The notes under the pieces were generated by a model, which saw only the letters and a program-made list of their open reading frames with translations, searched no databases and was not told where the DNA came from. Positions 6,297 through 11,984 of a stretch of 11,984 nucleotides of DNA are shown one piece after another. This DNA is from Chloroflexota bacterium (lineage in GTDB: Bacteria > Chloroflexota > Anaerolineae > Promineifilales > Promineifilaceae). The stretch is from assembly GCA_024223125.1 (NCBI GenBank), contig JAAEOP010001169.1, positions 1-11,984 of the forward strand. Direction: 5' to 3'. The position numbers and the translations under genes were made by a program. Positions within the stretch are counted from its first letter, which is position 1. Each line of letters starts with the position of its first letter.

Positions 6297-6805
6297 GGGG
6301 AGGAATATGGCGATTTGGTATCATGCGCCTGATTATGCAGTCCGGCCACACTGTTGATATGCTGCCACCAGGTTTCCAGATTGTCTTGTTTATGGGCTGC
6401 GTGTGTTACCCAATCTCCGTTGGGGACAATGGGGAGGGAGAGTTGGTGGTTGACCTGACCTATGTACACCCAGACGGTCACGGCCGTGCCATCCTCCAAC
6501 TGTACTTCTCTGACCAAACGCGCATATTCACTTTCACCTGGTTTGTCAGGAAAATACCCTTCCAAATAATCTAGCCGGGTGAGGACAGTTTTGTAAGCCG
6601 ACGGCCGTACCGTCATCATCATCCCTTTCACCAGATCATCCCCCGTTTCCAGCAACATGGGGTAATTGCCGAGGTCGTAGAGACGGCCGTTAGCCAACGC
6701 AGCCACTTGCCGCTGTATAATGCTCTCGCCCCACAAATAATAATTCGGCTGCCCCGGCAACAATGTGCCATAAACAAAAAATGGGAGTTGGTTATATTGT
6801 GCCAT
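6293..6805 (-). CDS. gamma-glutamylcyclotransferase-like (GGCT/AIG2 family) protein
   Basis: This 170-residue protein has the family signature FFVYGTLLPGQPNY near the N-terminus (YGTL at 12-15, forming the substrate-binding loop) and Glu82 in LDYLEGY, the position of the catalytic acid. GDDLVKGMMM and TAVTVWVYIGQ are further typical strands of the small barrel. Known members cyclise gamma-glutamyl amines or peptides to 5-oxoproline, but many bacterial members have unknown substrates, so only the fold and a likely cyclotransferase activity are claimed. The last 50 residues (QVNHQLSL onward) extend past the core and are poorly conserved in appearance. The ATG at 6803-6805 lies 9 nt after the Uma2 stop with no clear ribosome site, which fits translational coupling to that gene. 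Confidence 0.85.
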   Translation of the reverse strand: MAQYNQLPFFVYGTLLPGQPNYYLWGESIIQRQVAALANGRLYDLGNYPMLLETGDDLVKGMMMTVRPSAYKTVLTRLDYLEGYFPDKPGESEYARLVREVQLEDGTAVTVWVYIGQVNHQLSLPIVPNGDWVTHAAHKQDNLETWWQHINSVAGLHNQAHDTKSPYSSP

Positions 6806-6814
6806 CTTGGATAT

Positions 6815-7495
6815 TTACGTAGGGTTGGCAAGATCCGTCTGAACAGTGGCCAAAACGGCCGCCAGGTCTTCGGTTAGTAGAGCGTTTACGTTAAGCCATA
6901 AACCGGAGAAAATTTGGCTGCGAATGATGCCGTTTTCATCGGTGAGCAGTTCTTTGTATATTCCTTTGTCCAGATAATGCCAAACGACACGGCCGTCATA
7001 AATTTGCCACACAATATATTCCTGCACACCATTACGCCGGTAAATGTCCTTCTTCTCATACAAATCATAAGAAGCGCTGCTGGCTGCAATTTCCACAATG
7101 AGTTCGGGAGCGCCTTCTATGTAATCATCTTCGCTGATACGAGATTGACCATTTTTCTTTTCATCCAGCCGCAATAAAGCATCTGGTTGTACTTCATTAT
7201 CGGTATCCAGGCATACTGTGGCATTATCGCCTAATGACGTGCCCGGTGTGGCCGCGCTATAAACGGCTAACCAACCAATAATATGGGCGTGAGGTTGGCT
7301 GTGGCTATAAAAATGGACGGAGGAGGGTATAATGACAACTCCTTCAATGAGTTCAGCTTTATTTATTCGGGGCATTGTCTTGTAACGGCGTTCAAATTCC
7401 TGTCGCGCCAATCTGTCGCCTGATTCCAGAGGGGGAATGGGGAGCAACCTTGTGGTATATGTGGCTTTTGGGGTCATCACGGCCGTATCGCTCAT
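6815..7495 (-). CDS. Uma2 family (DUF820) PD-(D/E)xK nuclease-like protein
   Basis: This 226-residue protein carries the Uma2 core: the N-terminal ELIEGVVIIPS, then PDALLRLDE (Asp105), GAPELIVEIAASS (Glu131/Glu135) and DLYEKKDIYRRNGVQEYIVW (Lys148/149). Together these form the nuclease-fold site of the PD-(D/E)xK type. Such genes are present in many copies in Cyanobacteria and Chloroflexota, often near mobile DNA. Their biological role is unsettled, and nuclease activity is inferred from fold. The protein is somewhat longer than the usual 180-200 residues because of about 25 extra N-terminal residues. The ATG at 7493-7495 has GGAG 9 nt upstream. The first codons contain an ACGGCCGT copy (Thr-Ala-Val). 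It is the first gene of the leftward block and probably co-transcribed with the cyclotransferase-like gene. Confidence 0.88.
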   Translation of the reverse strand: MSDTAVMTPKATYTTRLLPIPPLESGDRLARQEFERRYKTMPRINKAELIEGVVIIPSSVHFYSHSQPHAHIIGWLAVYSAATPGTSLGDNATVCLDTDNEVQPDALLRLDEKKNGQSRISEDDYIEGAPELIVEIAASSASYDLYEKKDIYRRNGVQEYIVWQIYDGRVVWHYLDKGIYKELLTDENGIIRSQIFSGLWLNVNALLTEDLAAVLATVQTDLANPT

Positions 7496-7611
7496 ATAAA
7501 TTATCTCCAGGTAGGGAATGGTTTTCCTTTAGCTTACCTGTACCGAACAAACTGACAGCTTGTTCTACAGTTTGGATTTGCATTTTATACCTTATCGGAA
7601 ATAAGAAATTG

Positions 7612-7669
7612 GACAGGATTTACGAGATTAACAGGATTATTTCATCCTGTAAATCTTGTTAATCCCGTC
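7612..7669. repeat. imperfect palindromic ACAGGATT/AATCCTGT element
   Basis: Arms of 26 nt at 7612-7637 and 7644-7669 pair with four mismatches around a 6-nt loop. Each arm also contains direct copies of the ACAGGATT-like word. Similar 'aggattaacaggatt' strings are widespread in bacterial spacers. The element lies between divergent genes, so it cannot be a terminator for either. The rest of the 7496-7776 spacer holds the promoter noted below and nothing else I can name. Confidence 0.6.
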
Positions 7670-7727
7670 AAAAAAGTTGTTTTCGATAATGTCTATTGTA
7701 CCATACGCCTGCCATATTTTGCGGTCT

Positions 7728-7736
7728 TGTTATAAT
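7728..7736 (+). promoter_or_regulatory. extended -10 promoter for the plus-strand block
   Basis: TGTTATAAT is a perfect extended -10 (TGn followed by TATAAT at 7731-7736). No good -35 is visible at 16-18 nt, which is normal for extended -10 promoters. Transcription would begin near 7743, which argues against translation starting at the upstream TTG (7696) or the ATG at 7738. Confidence 0.5.
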
Positions 7737-7776
7737 CATGCCTCTAATGAAGACAACAACATCAAAACCCCCTGAA

Positions 7777-9354
7777 ATGAACCCGAACCAATTGCCTGGT
7801 CAAAGCCAGAAACAGTTATATGTGACTGTTTTTGTAGCCGGCATGAGTACGCTGGCGGTGGAATTTACTACCAGCCGGATGTTGCAAACGGTATACGGCA
7901 CGTCCAACATCGTTTGGGCCAATGTTATTGGGCTGGTGCTGTTCTTCTTGACGATAGGGTATTTTTTAGGGGGGCGGTTGGCAGACAAACGGCCGTATCC
8001 TCACACCTTTTACACTCTTGTCACCCTCACCGGTTTTTGCAGCGTCTTCTTTTTGCTGTTGACCAGTATTATTTTGAAATCGGCCGCATCTGCGTTGGCG
8101 GCCGTGAATGTGGGCGCTATTGCCGGGTCGCTGTTGGCGGTGATTATGACACTGGCTGTGCCGGTAACGCTGTTGGGCTGTATTTCTCCCTTTGCCATCC
8201 GGCTAGCAGTGCGAGATGTGAATGAGGCAGGGCGTATTAGCGGCCGTATCTACGCCATCTCCACTATGGGCAGTTTATTAGGCGCGTATCTGCCGGTATT
8301 GTTCGTCATTCCGCTGGCTGGTTCGCGCATGTCGGCTTTTATTTTTGGGCTGATTTTGTTGTTGGCGGGACTGTTTGGCTTGTGGCGGAGTAGACCAAAA
8401 GCTGGTTTGGTGGCGGCCGTGCTGCTGCTGGCGCTGCTGCCGGTCGCTTATTTGTGGACACAGGGCAGCATCAAAACGTATGAAGGTCAGATTTTTGAGA
8501 CGGAATCAGCTTACAACTACATTCAAGTCATTCGCCAGGGAGAGTGCAATTATTTACTGCTCAATGAAGGGCAGGCGTACCACTCCTTTTATTGTGACGG
8601 CGGCACTGTGCCTCGCGTCTCCGTGTGGAGCATTATGTTGGCCGCTCCCTACTTCAATCCAGGCCCGGTGGAAGTGCAAAATCTGGGAGTGATTGGGTTG
8701 GCAGCGGGCACAATTCCCAAGCAGTATACGCGGGTTTTTGGCCCGATTGAGGTGGATGGTATTGAACTGGACCCGGCGATTATTGAGGCAGGAGTGGATT
8801 ATTTTGCGTTGGGAGAACCGAATATTAACCTGATTGCTGGCGACGGCCGTTACCAACTCAACCGCCTGGAAACCCATTATGATGTTATCACTATTGACGC
8901 CTACAAAGTGCCCTACATTCCCTGGCATCTAACAACACAACAGTTTTTCAATGAAGTGCAAGATCATCTAACAGAAAAAGGGGTGGTGGCGGTGAATGTC
9001 GGCCGCGCCCCACAAGACCGACGGCTGGTAGAGGCGATGTCGGCCACGATGTTGACCGTTTTTCCCACCGTCCATGCCATTGATGTGCCCGGTACGTTGA
9101 ACACAATTCTGGTGGCCACCATGCAGCCGACAACAGCCGACAATCTGACCCAAAACCTATCCCAATTAGACCCTAATGTAGACCCGCTGCTGCGGACGGT
9201 GTTGGAAACGGCCGCAACCCACCAAGTCCCCCTCAATCCCGCCGATGTCATCTTCACCGACGAACGCGCCCCGGTAGAAACCATTATAGATTCGCTGGTA
9301 CTGCGCTTTTTACTGCAAGAAGGACCGGGTGGATTGCCCGGTTTGGGATCGTAA
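7777..9354 (+). CDS. fused membrane / spermidine-synthase-like protein
   Basis: From the ATG at 7777 the product is 525 residues. Seven hydrophobic helices occupy about residues 14-226 (VTVFVAGMSTLAV, VIGLVLFFLTIGYFLGG, LVTLTGFCSVFFLLL, and others), followed by a spermidine-synthase-like domain (about 235-510). That domain shows the nucleotide-binding strand GVIGLAAGT (304-312), the acidic strand end GIELDP (330-333), AGDGRYQL and DVITIDAY (Asp374). The C-terminal FTDERAPVE is a usual family ending. Aminopropyltransferases carry an acidic D-x-x-D site after this strand; here it reads DAYKVPYIP, so spermidine synthesis is doubtful. Frames allow TTG 7696, ATG 7738 or 7747, but the promoter at 7728-7736 and the usual short N-terminus before the first helix favour 7777. 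Ribosome site weak. Function unknown; probably a membrane-bound SAM-dependent enzyme. Confidence 0.87.
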   Translation: MNPNQLPGQSQKQLYVTVFVAGMSTLAVEFTTSRMLQTVYGTSNIVWANVIGLVLFFLTIGYFLGGRLADKRPYPHTFYTLVTLTGFCSVFFLLLTSIILKSAASALAAVNVGAIAGSLLAVIMTLAVPVTLLGCISPFAIRLAVRDVNEAGRISGRIYAISTMGSLLGAYLPVLFVIPLAGSRMSAFIFGLILLLAGLFGLWRSRPKAGLVAAVLLLALLPVAYLWTQGSIKTYEGQIFETESAYNYIQVIRQGECNYLLLNEGQAYHSFYCDGGTVPRVSVWSIMLAAPYFNPGPVEVQNLGVIGLAAGTIPKQYTRVFGPIEVDGIELDPAIIEAGVDYFALGEPNINLIAGDGRYQLNRLETHYDVITIDAYKVPYIPWHLTTQQFFNEVQDHLTEKGVVAVNVGRAPQDRRLVEAMSATMLTVFPTVHAIDVPGTLNTILVATMQPTTADNLTQNLSQLDPNVDPLLRTVLETAATHQVPLNPADVIFTDERAPVETIIDSLVLRFLLQEGPGGLPGLGS

Positions 9355-9362
9355 TCCATTGC

Positions 9363-9437
9363 CCGTAATCCGTATTCGGTAATCGGAACACGGATTACGG
9401 ATTACGGAACACGGATTACGGAACACGGAACACGGAG
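9363..9437. repeat. degenerate direct and inverted ACGGATTACGGAACAC repeats
   Basis: The 88-nt spacer after the spermidine-synthase-like gene consists almost wholly of GGATTACGG and GAACACGG words. An inverted pair (9363-9377 with 9386-9400, one mismatch, 8-nt loop) forms a 15-bp hairpin, and GGATTACGGAACACGGA-like units repeat up to 9437. The last unit supplies GGAG at 9434-9437, the ribosome site of the next gene. The hairpin might also weaken read-through, but no U-run follows it. Confidence 0.7.
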
Positions 9438-9442
9438 AAAAA

Positions 9443-10135
9443 ATGGAACAATCAACCTGGCTAAAAATCATACGGTTCGCCATCATCATCGCCATGCCTT
9501 TTTTCCTGGGGTTGGGGATGATTTTAATGGTAATCAATTGGAATTCGCCGACGTACCCGGAATGGGAATACGGCCGTATCCCCCCCGACCAATTTGGTTT
9601 TAACCCCGAAGAACGGCTGGATTTGGCCCAAAAAACATTGCGTTACCTGCGCCATCCAGGGCAAGCCAAAGATGTCATTACCTTGCTGGAAGAATTGCAA
9701 ATTTCGGACACAGGCGAACCGCTTTATAACCCGGCCGAAATTGGACATATGCTGGATGTGAAAAATGTGACCGACAACATTCGTTTTGTGTGGCTTGTTT
9801 CCATGATTGTGGTCGTGGTTAGCAGTCTGGTTTTGTTGGTGAAACCGGAAACGGCCGTGACCGGCTGGCGCACTATCATGTTTGGCGGCATTTTTACGGT
9901 GATTGTGCTGTTGGCAATTGCCCTGTTTATCTTGCTGGCCTGGGACATCTTTTTTGTCCAATTCCACGAACTGCTCTTCCCGCCTGGCTCCTGGACATTT
10001 GCCTACAGCGATGGCCTCATCCGTCTATTCCCAGAACAGTTTTGGTTTGACATTGGCGTCATCATGAGCGGCGGAGCGCTATTGATGGGCGGAGTGACGG
10101 CCGTATTGGGCTACCTCATGGCCCGACGGGGGTGA
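9443..10135 (+). CDS. Lit-like (DUF1461/TIGR01906) membrane protein, putative lipoprotein intramolecular transacylase
   Basis: This 230-residue protein has four predicted membrane helices (about 8-32, 114-133, 145-171 and 203-226), with a large loop between the first and second. Family-typical motifs are EIGHMLDVKNV (His102) in that loop, FHELLFPPGSW (His175) after the third helix and DGLIRLFPEQFW before the fourth. This is the DUF1461/TIGR01906 family, whose characterised member Lit moves an acyl chain within diacylated lipoproteins to make the lyso form. The two conserved histidines are the likely active-site residues. I infer the same reaction here; it has been shown for Firmicutes proteins. 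The ATG at 9443 has GGAG with 5-nt spacing, formed by the upstream repeat. The HtrA lipoprotein in this window would be one possible substrate. Confidence 0.82.
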   Translation: MEQSTWLKIIRFAIIIAMPFFLGLGMILMVINWNSPTYPEWEYGRIPPDQFGFNPEERLDLAQKTLRYLRHPGQAKDVITLLEELQISDTGEPLYNPAEIGHMLDVKNVTDNIRFVWLVSMIVVVVSSLVLLVKPETAVTGWRTIMFGGIFTVIVLLAIALFILLAWDIFFVQFHELLFPPGSWTFAYSDGLIRLFPEQFWFDIGVIMSGGALLMGGVTAVLGYLMARRG

Positions 10136-10147
10136 GGGGCGACAAGG

Positions 10148-10175
10148 CAATCTCCCAATCTCCAATCTCCCAATC
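10148..10175. repeat. CAATCTCC tandem-like repeat before the SDR gene
   Basis: Three 7-8 nt CAATCTC(C) units and a final CAATCAC fill the short leader between the Lit-like and SDR genes. The words match those of the inverted repeat at 2658-2709. They precede the ribosome site and carry no coding signal. Confidence 0.6.
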
Positions 10176-10177
10176 AC

Positions 10178-10183
10178 AGGAGG
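10178..10183 (+). promoter_or_regulatory. Shine-Dalgarno deciding the SDR start
   Basis: AGGAGG is followed by 5 nt and the ATG at 10189-10191. It rules against the upstream in-frame ATG at 10132, whose extra residues would be encoded by the CAATCTCC repeat. Confidence 0.85.
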
Positions 10184-10188
10184 CTTCC

Positions 10189-11049
10189 ATGGAATCTATT
10201 CTCATCACCGGCGTCTCGACCGGCATTGGTTATGACGCCGCCAGGACATTGGTTGGGCGCGGCTACCGGGTTTTTGGCAGTGTGCGTAAACAGGCAGATG
10301 CAAACCGGACGCTGGCGCAGTTGGGAGAGGGGTTCACCCCACTGCTGTTTGATGTGACTGATGTGGCGGCAATTGAAACGGCCGTAAGCCACATACAATC
10401 AATCATCGGCCAGGAAGGGTTGACGGCCGTAATCAACAACGCCGGCATTGCCGAACCTGGCCCGTTGATGCACATGCGTCTGGATGATTTTCGTAGACAT
10501 CTGGAAATTAATGTGATCGGCGTCTTGGCCGTTACTCAAGCCTGCCTGCCACTTTTGGGGGCGCGGCTGGATGCGCCTCATCCACCAGGACGAATTATTA
10601 ATATCAGTTCCGTCAGCGGCCGAATTGCCTATCCCTTTATGGGCGCGTATACCGCTTCCAAACACGCTCTGGAAGCAATGTCAGACGCACTACGGCGGGA
10701 ATTGCTGCTGTATGGCATTGATGTGGTTTTGATTGAACCGGGTACAGTGAAAACGCCTATCATTGGCAAATTTGCAGCGCAAGTAGAGCAGTATATGGGA
10801 ACAGATTACGGCCGTTTTCTGCAACCACTGGCCGCTACCATTGAGAAACGGGAACAGTCTGCCCTACCTGTAGAACGAGTGACCGGGACGATTGTCCAGG
10901 CATTAGAAAGCGCTTCCCCCAAAACCCGCTACCCCATCCCCCGCAAAAAATTAACCGGCTGGCTCATTCCCCGTCTGCTGCCAGACCGTTTGTTTGACCG
11001 GCTTGTGGCGCGGCAACTTGATATGCGTAAACTGCAAAACGGCCGTTAA
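10189..11049 (+). CDS. short-chain dehydrogenase/reductase (classical SDR)
   Basis: This 286-residue enzyme is an NAD(P)-dependent oxidoreductase of the classical SDR family. Visible elements are the cofactor motif TGVSTGIG (7-14), FDVTD (54-58), NNAG (83-86), the catalytic Ser141 in INISSVSG, YTASK with Tyr154 and Lys158, and PGTVKT (184-189). Arg33, with no acidic residue at the end of the second strand (GSVRK), favours NADP(H). The C-terminal 80 residues (after about 205) resemble retinol/hydroxysteroid dehydrogenase-like SDRs, but the substrate cannot be read from the sequence. The start is fixed by AGGAGG. The gene follows the Lit-like gene by 53 nt on the same strand. Its last codons and stop (Asn-Gly-Arg-stop) are an ACGGCCGT copy, and its end faces the M23 gene with an 11-nt gap. 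Confidence 0.93.
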   Translation: MESILITGVSTGIGYDAARTLVGRGYRVFGSVRKQADANRTLAQLGEGFTPLLFDVTDVAAIETAVSHIQSIIGQEGLTAVINNAGIAEPGPLMHMRLDDFRRHLEINVIGVLAVTQACLPLLGARLDAPHPPGRIINISSVSGRIAYPFMGAYTASKHALEAMSDALRRELLLYGIDVVLIEPGTVKTPIIGKFAAQVEQYMGTDYGRFLQPLAATIEKREQSALPVERVTGTIVQALESASPKTRYPIPRKKLTGWLIPRLLPDRLFDRLVARQLDMRKLQNGR

Positions 11050-11060
11050 CAAAAATTTGT

Positions 11061-11984
11061 CTAATCCTCAATCACAATTTCCACAAACGACGTGCGCCGC
11101 GGGTAGACCCATACTTCTTCTGTAAACTTTTCGTCGCCTACATGGACAGTCACTTCATAATAACCGGCGACCACATCATCAATGGCAAAATTTTCCTGCC
11201 ACACATCATCCAGGTTTAAGGCTTCTCTGGCATAGCTGGTTGTGGTCGCATAACGGGAAGCGGCGTCTACACGAGAAAGGCTGACCGGGGCTTCATATGC
11301 CAGACTGCCATCCGGGAAAATAACACGGCCGACAACTGTCCCCCGATCTGGAAAAGGCCACAACCACAACAATGGGTTGACTGTGGATTCATAGCTATTT
11401 TCCCCAATTCGGACTTCAAAGTGCATATGCGGCCCATCAGCCACCCCGGTTGCGCCAGAAAGCCCTAATAACTCGCCAGCCTCTACATGCTGCCCCTCGT
11501 TTATCCTAACTTCGTTTAGATGGCCGTAAAGGGTATAAAGAGGATGTCCCCGGTAGGGAGTGTCATGTTCTAATATGACCAGGTTTCCATAGAAGTTGGT
11601 ATGCGGACCGTGAGCGATGAGGTCGTCTCGTCCGGCGGCAATGACTGTGCCGCTGGCGGCCGCAAGAATTTCCGTATTGTAGGCCACATCAAACTCCACC
11701 CCATGATGGGGACGCAGTTCGCCGCCGCGAGTGCTGCCATAGGGATAATGTTTGTTTGTCCAAACGATGCCATCTTCAGCGACAGGCCGCCGCAGCCAGT
11801 AATGTTCGTCGGGCAAGGTTTGGGGTAGGGCGGGCGGGGTAAAGGTGGGCATGGGGGTGTTGGTGGCAGTTCTGGTGGGCAAGACGGCCGTCGGGCTGGG
11901 AAATGGCGTTGGTTCTTTTGTTAACTCATTGGGGTCAGGCAATGAGAACGAGGGCATATTGGTGGGCACGGCCGTAGGCGTGGA
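11061..11984 (-). CDS. M23 (LytM-like) metallopeptidase with Thr/Pro-rich linker, N-terminus cut by window edge
   Basis: The 307 visible residues begin inside a low-complexity Thr/Pro linker (PTRTATNTPMPTFTPP, to about residue 55) that runs off the right edge without a start, so the secretion signal is probably outside the window. The GTG at 11967-11969 is only a Val in this linker. The peptidase domain (about 80-208) shows RPHHGVEFD, YGHL and GPHMHFEV. Zinc ligands by alignment are His93, residue 97 (Glu instead of the usual Asp) and His188, with His186 as the catalytic partner. A C-terminal beta-rich domain (about 212-307; GRVIFPDGSLAYEAPVSL, YYEVTVHVG) resembles an Ig-like or carboxypeptidase-regulatory fold. 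Family members cut peptidoglycan cross-links or serve as scaffold for amidases. It probably acts outside the cell in wall remodelling. It is convergent with the SDR gene, with no terminator visible between them. Confidence 0.88.
   Translation of the reverse strand, partial: STPTAVPTNMPSFSLPDPNELTKEPTPFPSPTAVLPTRTATNTPMPTFTPPALPQTLPDEHYWLRRPVAEDGIVWTNKHYPYGSTRGGELRPHHGVEFDVAYNTEILAAASGTVIAAGRDDLIAHGPHTNFYGNLVILEHDTPYRGHPLYTLYGHLNEVRINEGQHVEAGELLGLSGATGVADGPHMHFEVRIGENSYESTVNPLLWLWPFPDRGTVVGRVIFPDGSLAYEAPVSLSRVDAASRYATTTSYAREALNLDDVWQENFAIDDVVAGYYEVTVHVGDEKFTEEVWVYPRRTSFVEIVIED

Larger units (their letters stand above)
277..11975. repeat. dispersed palindrome ACGGCCGT, 29 copies (HIP1-like)
   Basis: Copies begin at 277, 614, 930, 1548, 1713, 1765, 2009, 2862, 3024, 4042, 4970, 5535, 5876, 6480, 6601, 6683, 6989, 7479, 7989, 8843, 9570, 9851, 10097, 10378, 10423, 10808, 11039, 11884 and 11968. 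A random 12-kb sequence would hold about 0.2. A further roughly 20 sites keep the CGGCCG core with a changed outer base, for example 1182, 1433, 3329, 5981, 6855 and 9208. Copies lie in nearly every gene regardless of strand. The eight bases are counted by eye, so a few may be missed. Confidence 0.9.

Noticed and set aside
6203..6574. 123-codon plus-strand frame
   Set aside because: It is antisense to the end of the cyclotransferase-like gene and the DnaJ promoter region, and shows no recognisable motif.
1166..7495. A defence island combining the Mrr-like and Uma2 nucleases
   Set aside because: The two lie more than 5 kb apart among chaperone, protease and metabolic genes, with no methylase, helicase or toxin-antitoxin pair between them.
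7392..7583. 63-codon minus-strand frame beginning MQIQTVEQAVSLF upstream of the Uma2 gene
   Set aside because: Its first 29 codons look protein-like, but its ATG abuts a TATAAA box, it has no ribosome site, it matches nothing I know, and its second half only shadows the Uma2 gene. It could be a leader peptide, but I cannot support it.
8554..8928. 124-codon minus-strand frame
   Set aside because: It lies wholly within the spermidine-synthase-like gene, where the plus strand carries conserved motifs.
9363..9437. CRISPR-like array
   Set aside because: Units are under 20 nt, degenerate and contiguous with no unique spacers, and no cas gene is near.
10132..10188. Upstream start for the SDR gene
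   Set aside because: The added residues are encoded by the CAATCTCC repeat and have no ribosome site, whereas AGGAGG precedes the ATG at 10189.

Overview
The window looks like a chromosomal segment of an uncultured Chloroflexota (Anaerolineae-like) bacterium. That placement is inferred from gene content and protein style: Thr/Pro-rich linkers on a secreted M23 peptidase, a Uma2-type nuclease, a bacterial eRF1-like (baeRF10-type) protein, a fused membrane/spermidine-synthase protein and a Lit/DUF1461 membrane protein, with no outer-membrane genes in view. No RNA gene, CRISPR array, phage module or intact insertion sequence is visible.

Layout. From 1 to 7495 every gene is on the minus strand. 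In transcription order (right to left) these are a Uma2-family nuclease, a gamma-glutamylcyclotransferase-like protein, a DnaJ/CbpA-type co-chaperone behind its own good sigma70-like promoter, a lipoprotein HtrA/Deg protease, a baeRF10-like translation factor, an AhpD-like peroxidase-related protein, a transposase relic, a membrane-anchored Mrr-like nuclease, a histidine phosphatase, and an M20 peptidase that overlaps the phosphatase by 17 nt and runs off the left edge. A divergent spacer (7496-7776) holds an imperfect palindromic element and an extended -10 promoter. From 7777 to 11049 three genes run on the plus strand: a seven-helix protein with a C-terminal spermidine-synthase fold, a Lit-like lipoprotein transacylase homologue, and a short-chain dehydrogenase. 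A convergent M23 peptidase, cut by the right edge, closes the window.

Genes together. Most are housekeeping or accessory genes without an obvious single pathway. DnaJ, HtrA and the eRF1-like protein give the middle a protein-quality-control flavour, and the HtrA lipoprotein is a possible substrate type for the Lit homologue, but neither link is shown by the DNA.

The strongest unexplained signal is not a gene. The palindrome ACGGCCGT occurs 29 times by my count in 12 kb, where about 0.2 would be expected by chance, and the core CGGCCG occurs about 50 times. It is spread over genes of both strands and all three codon frames, resembling the HIP1 palindrome of cyanobacteria with a different sequence. 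Secondary signals are short degenerate direct repeats built on GATTA/AATCTCC/ACGGA words in several spacers, and a REP-like palindromic element whose edge lies in the baeRF10 promoter.
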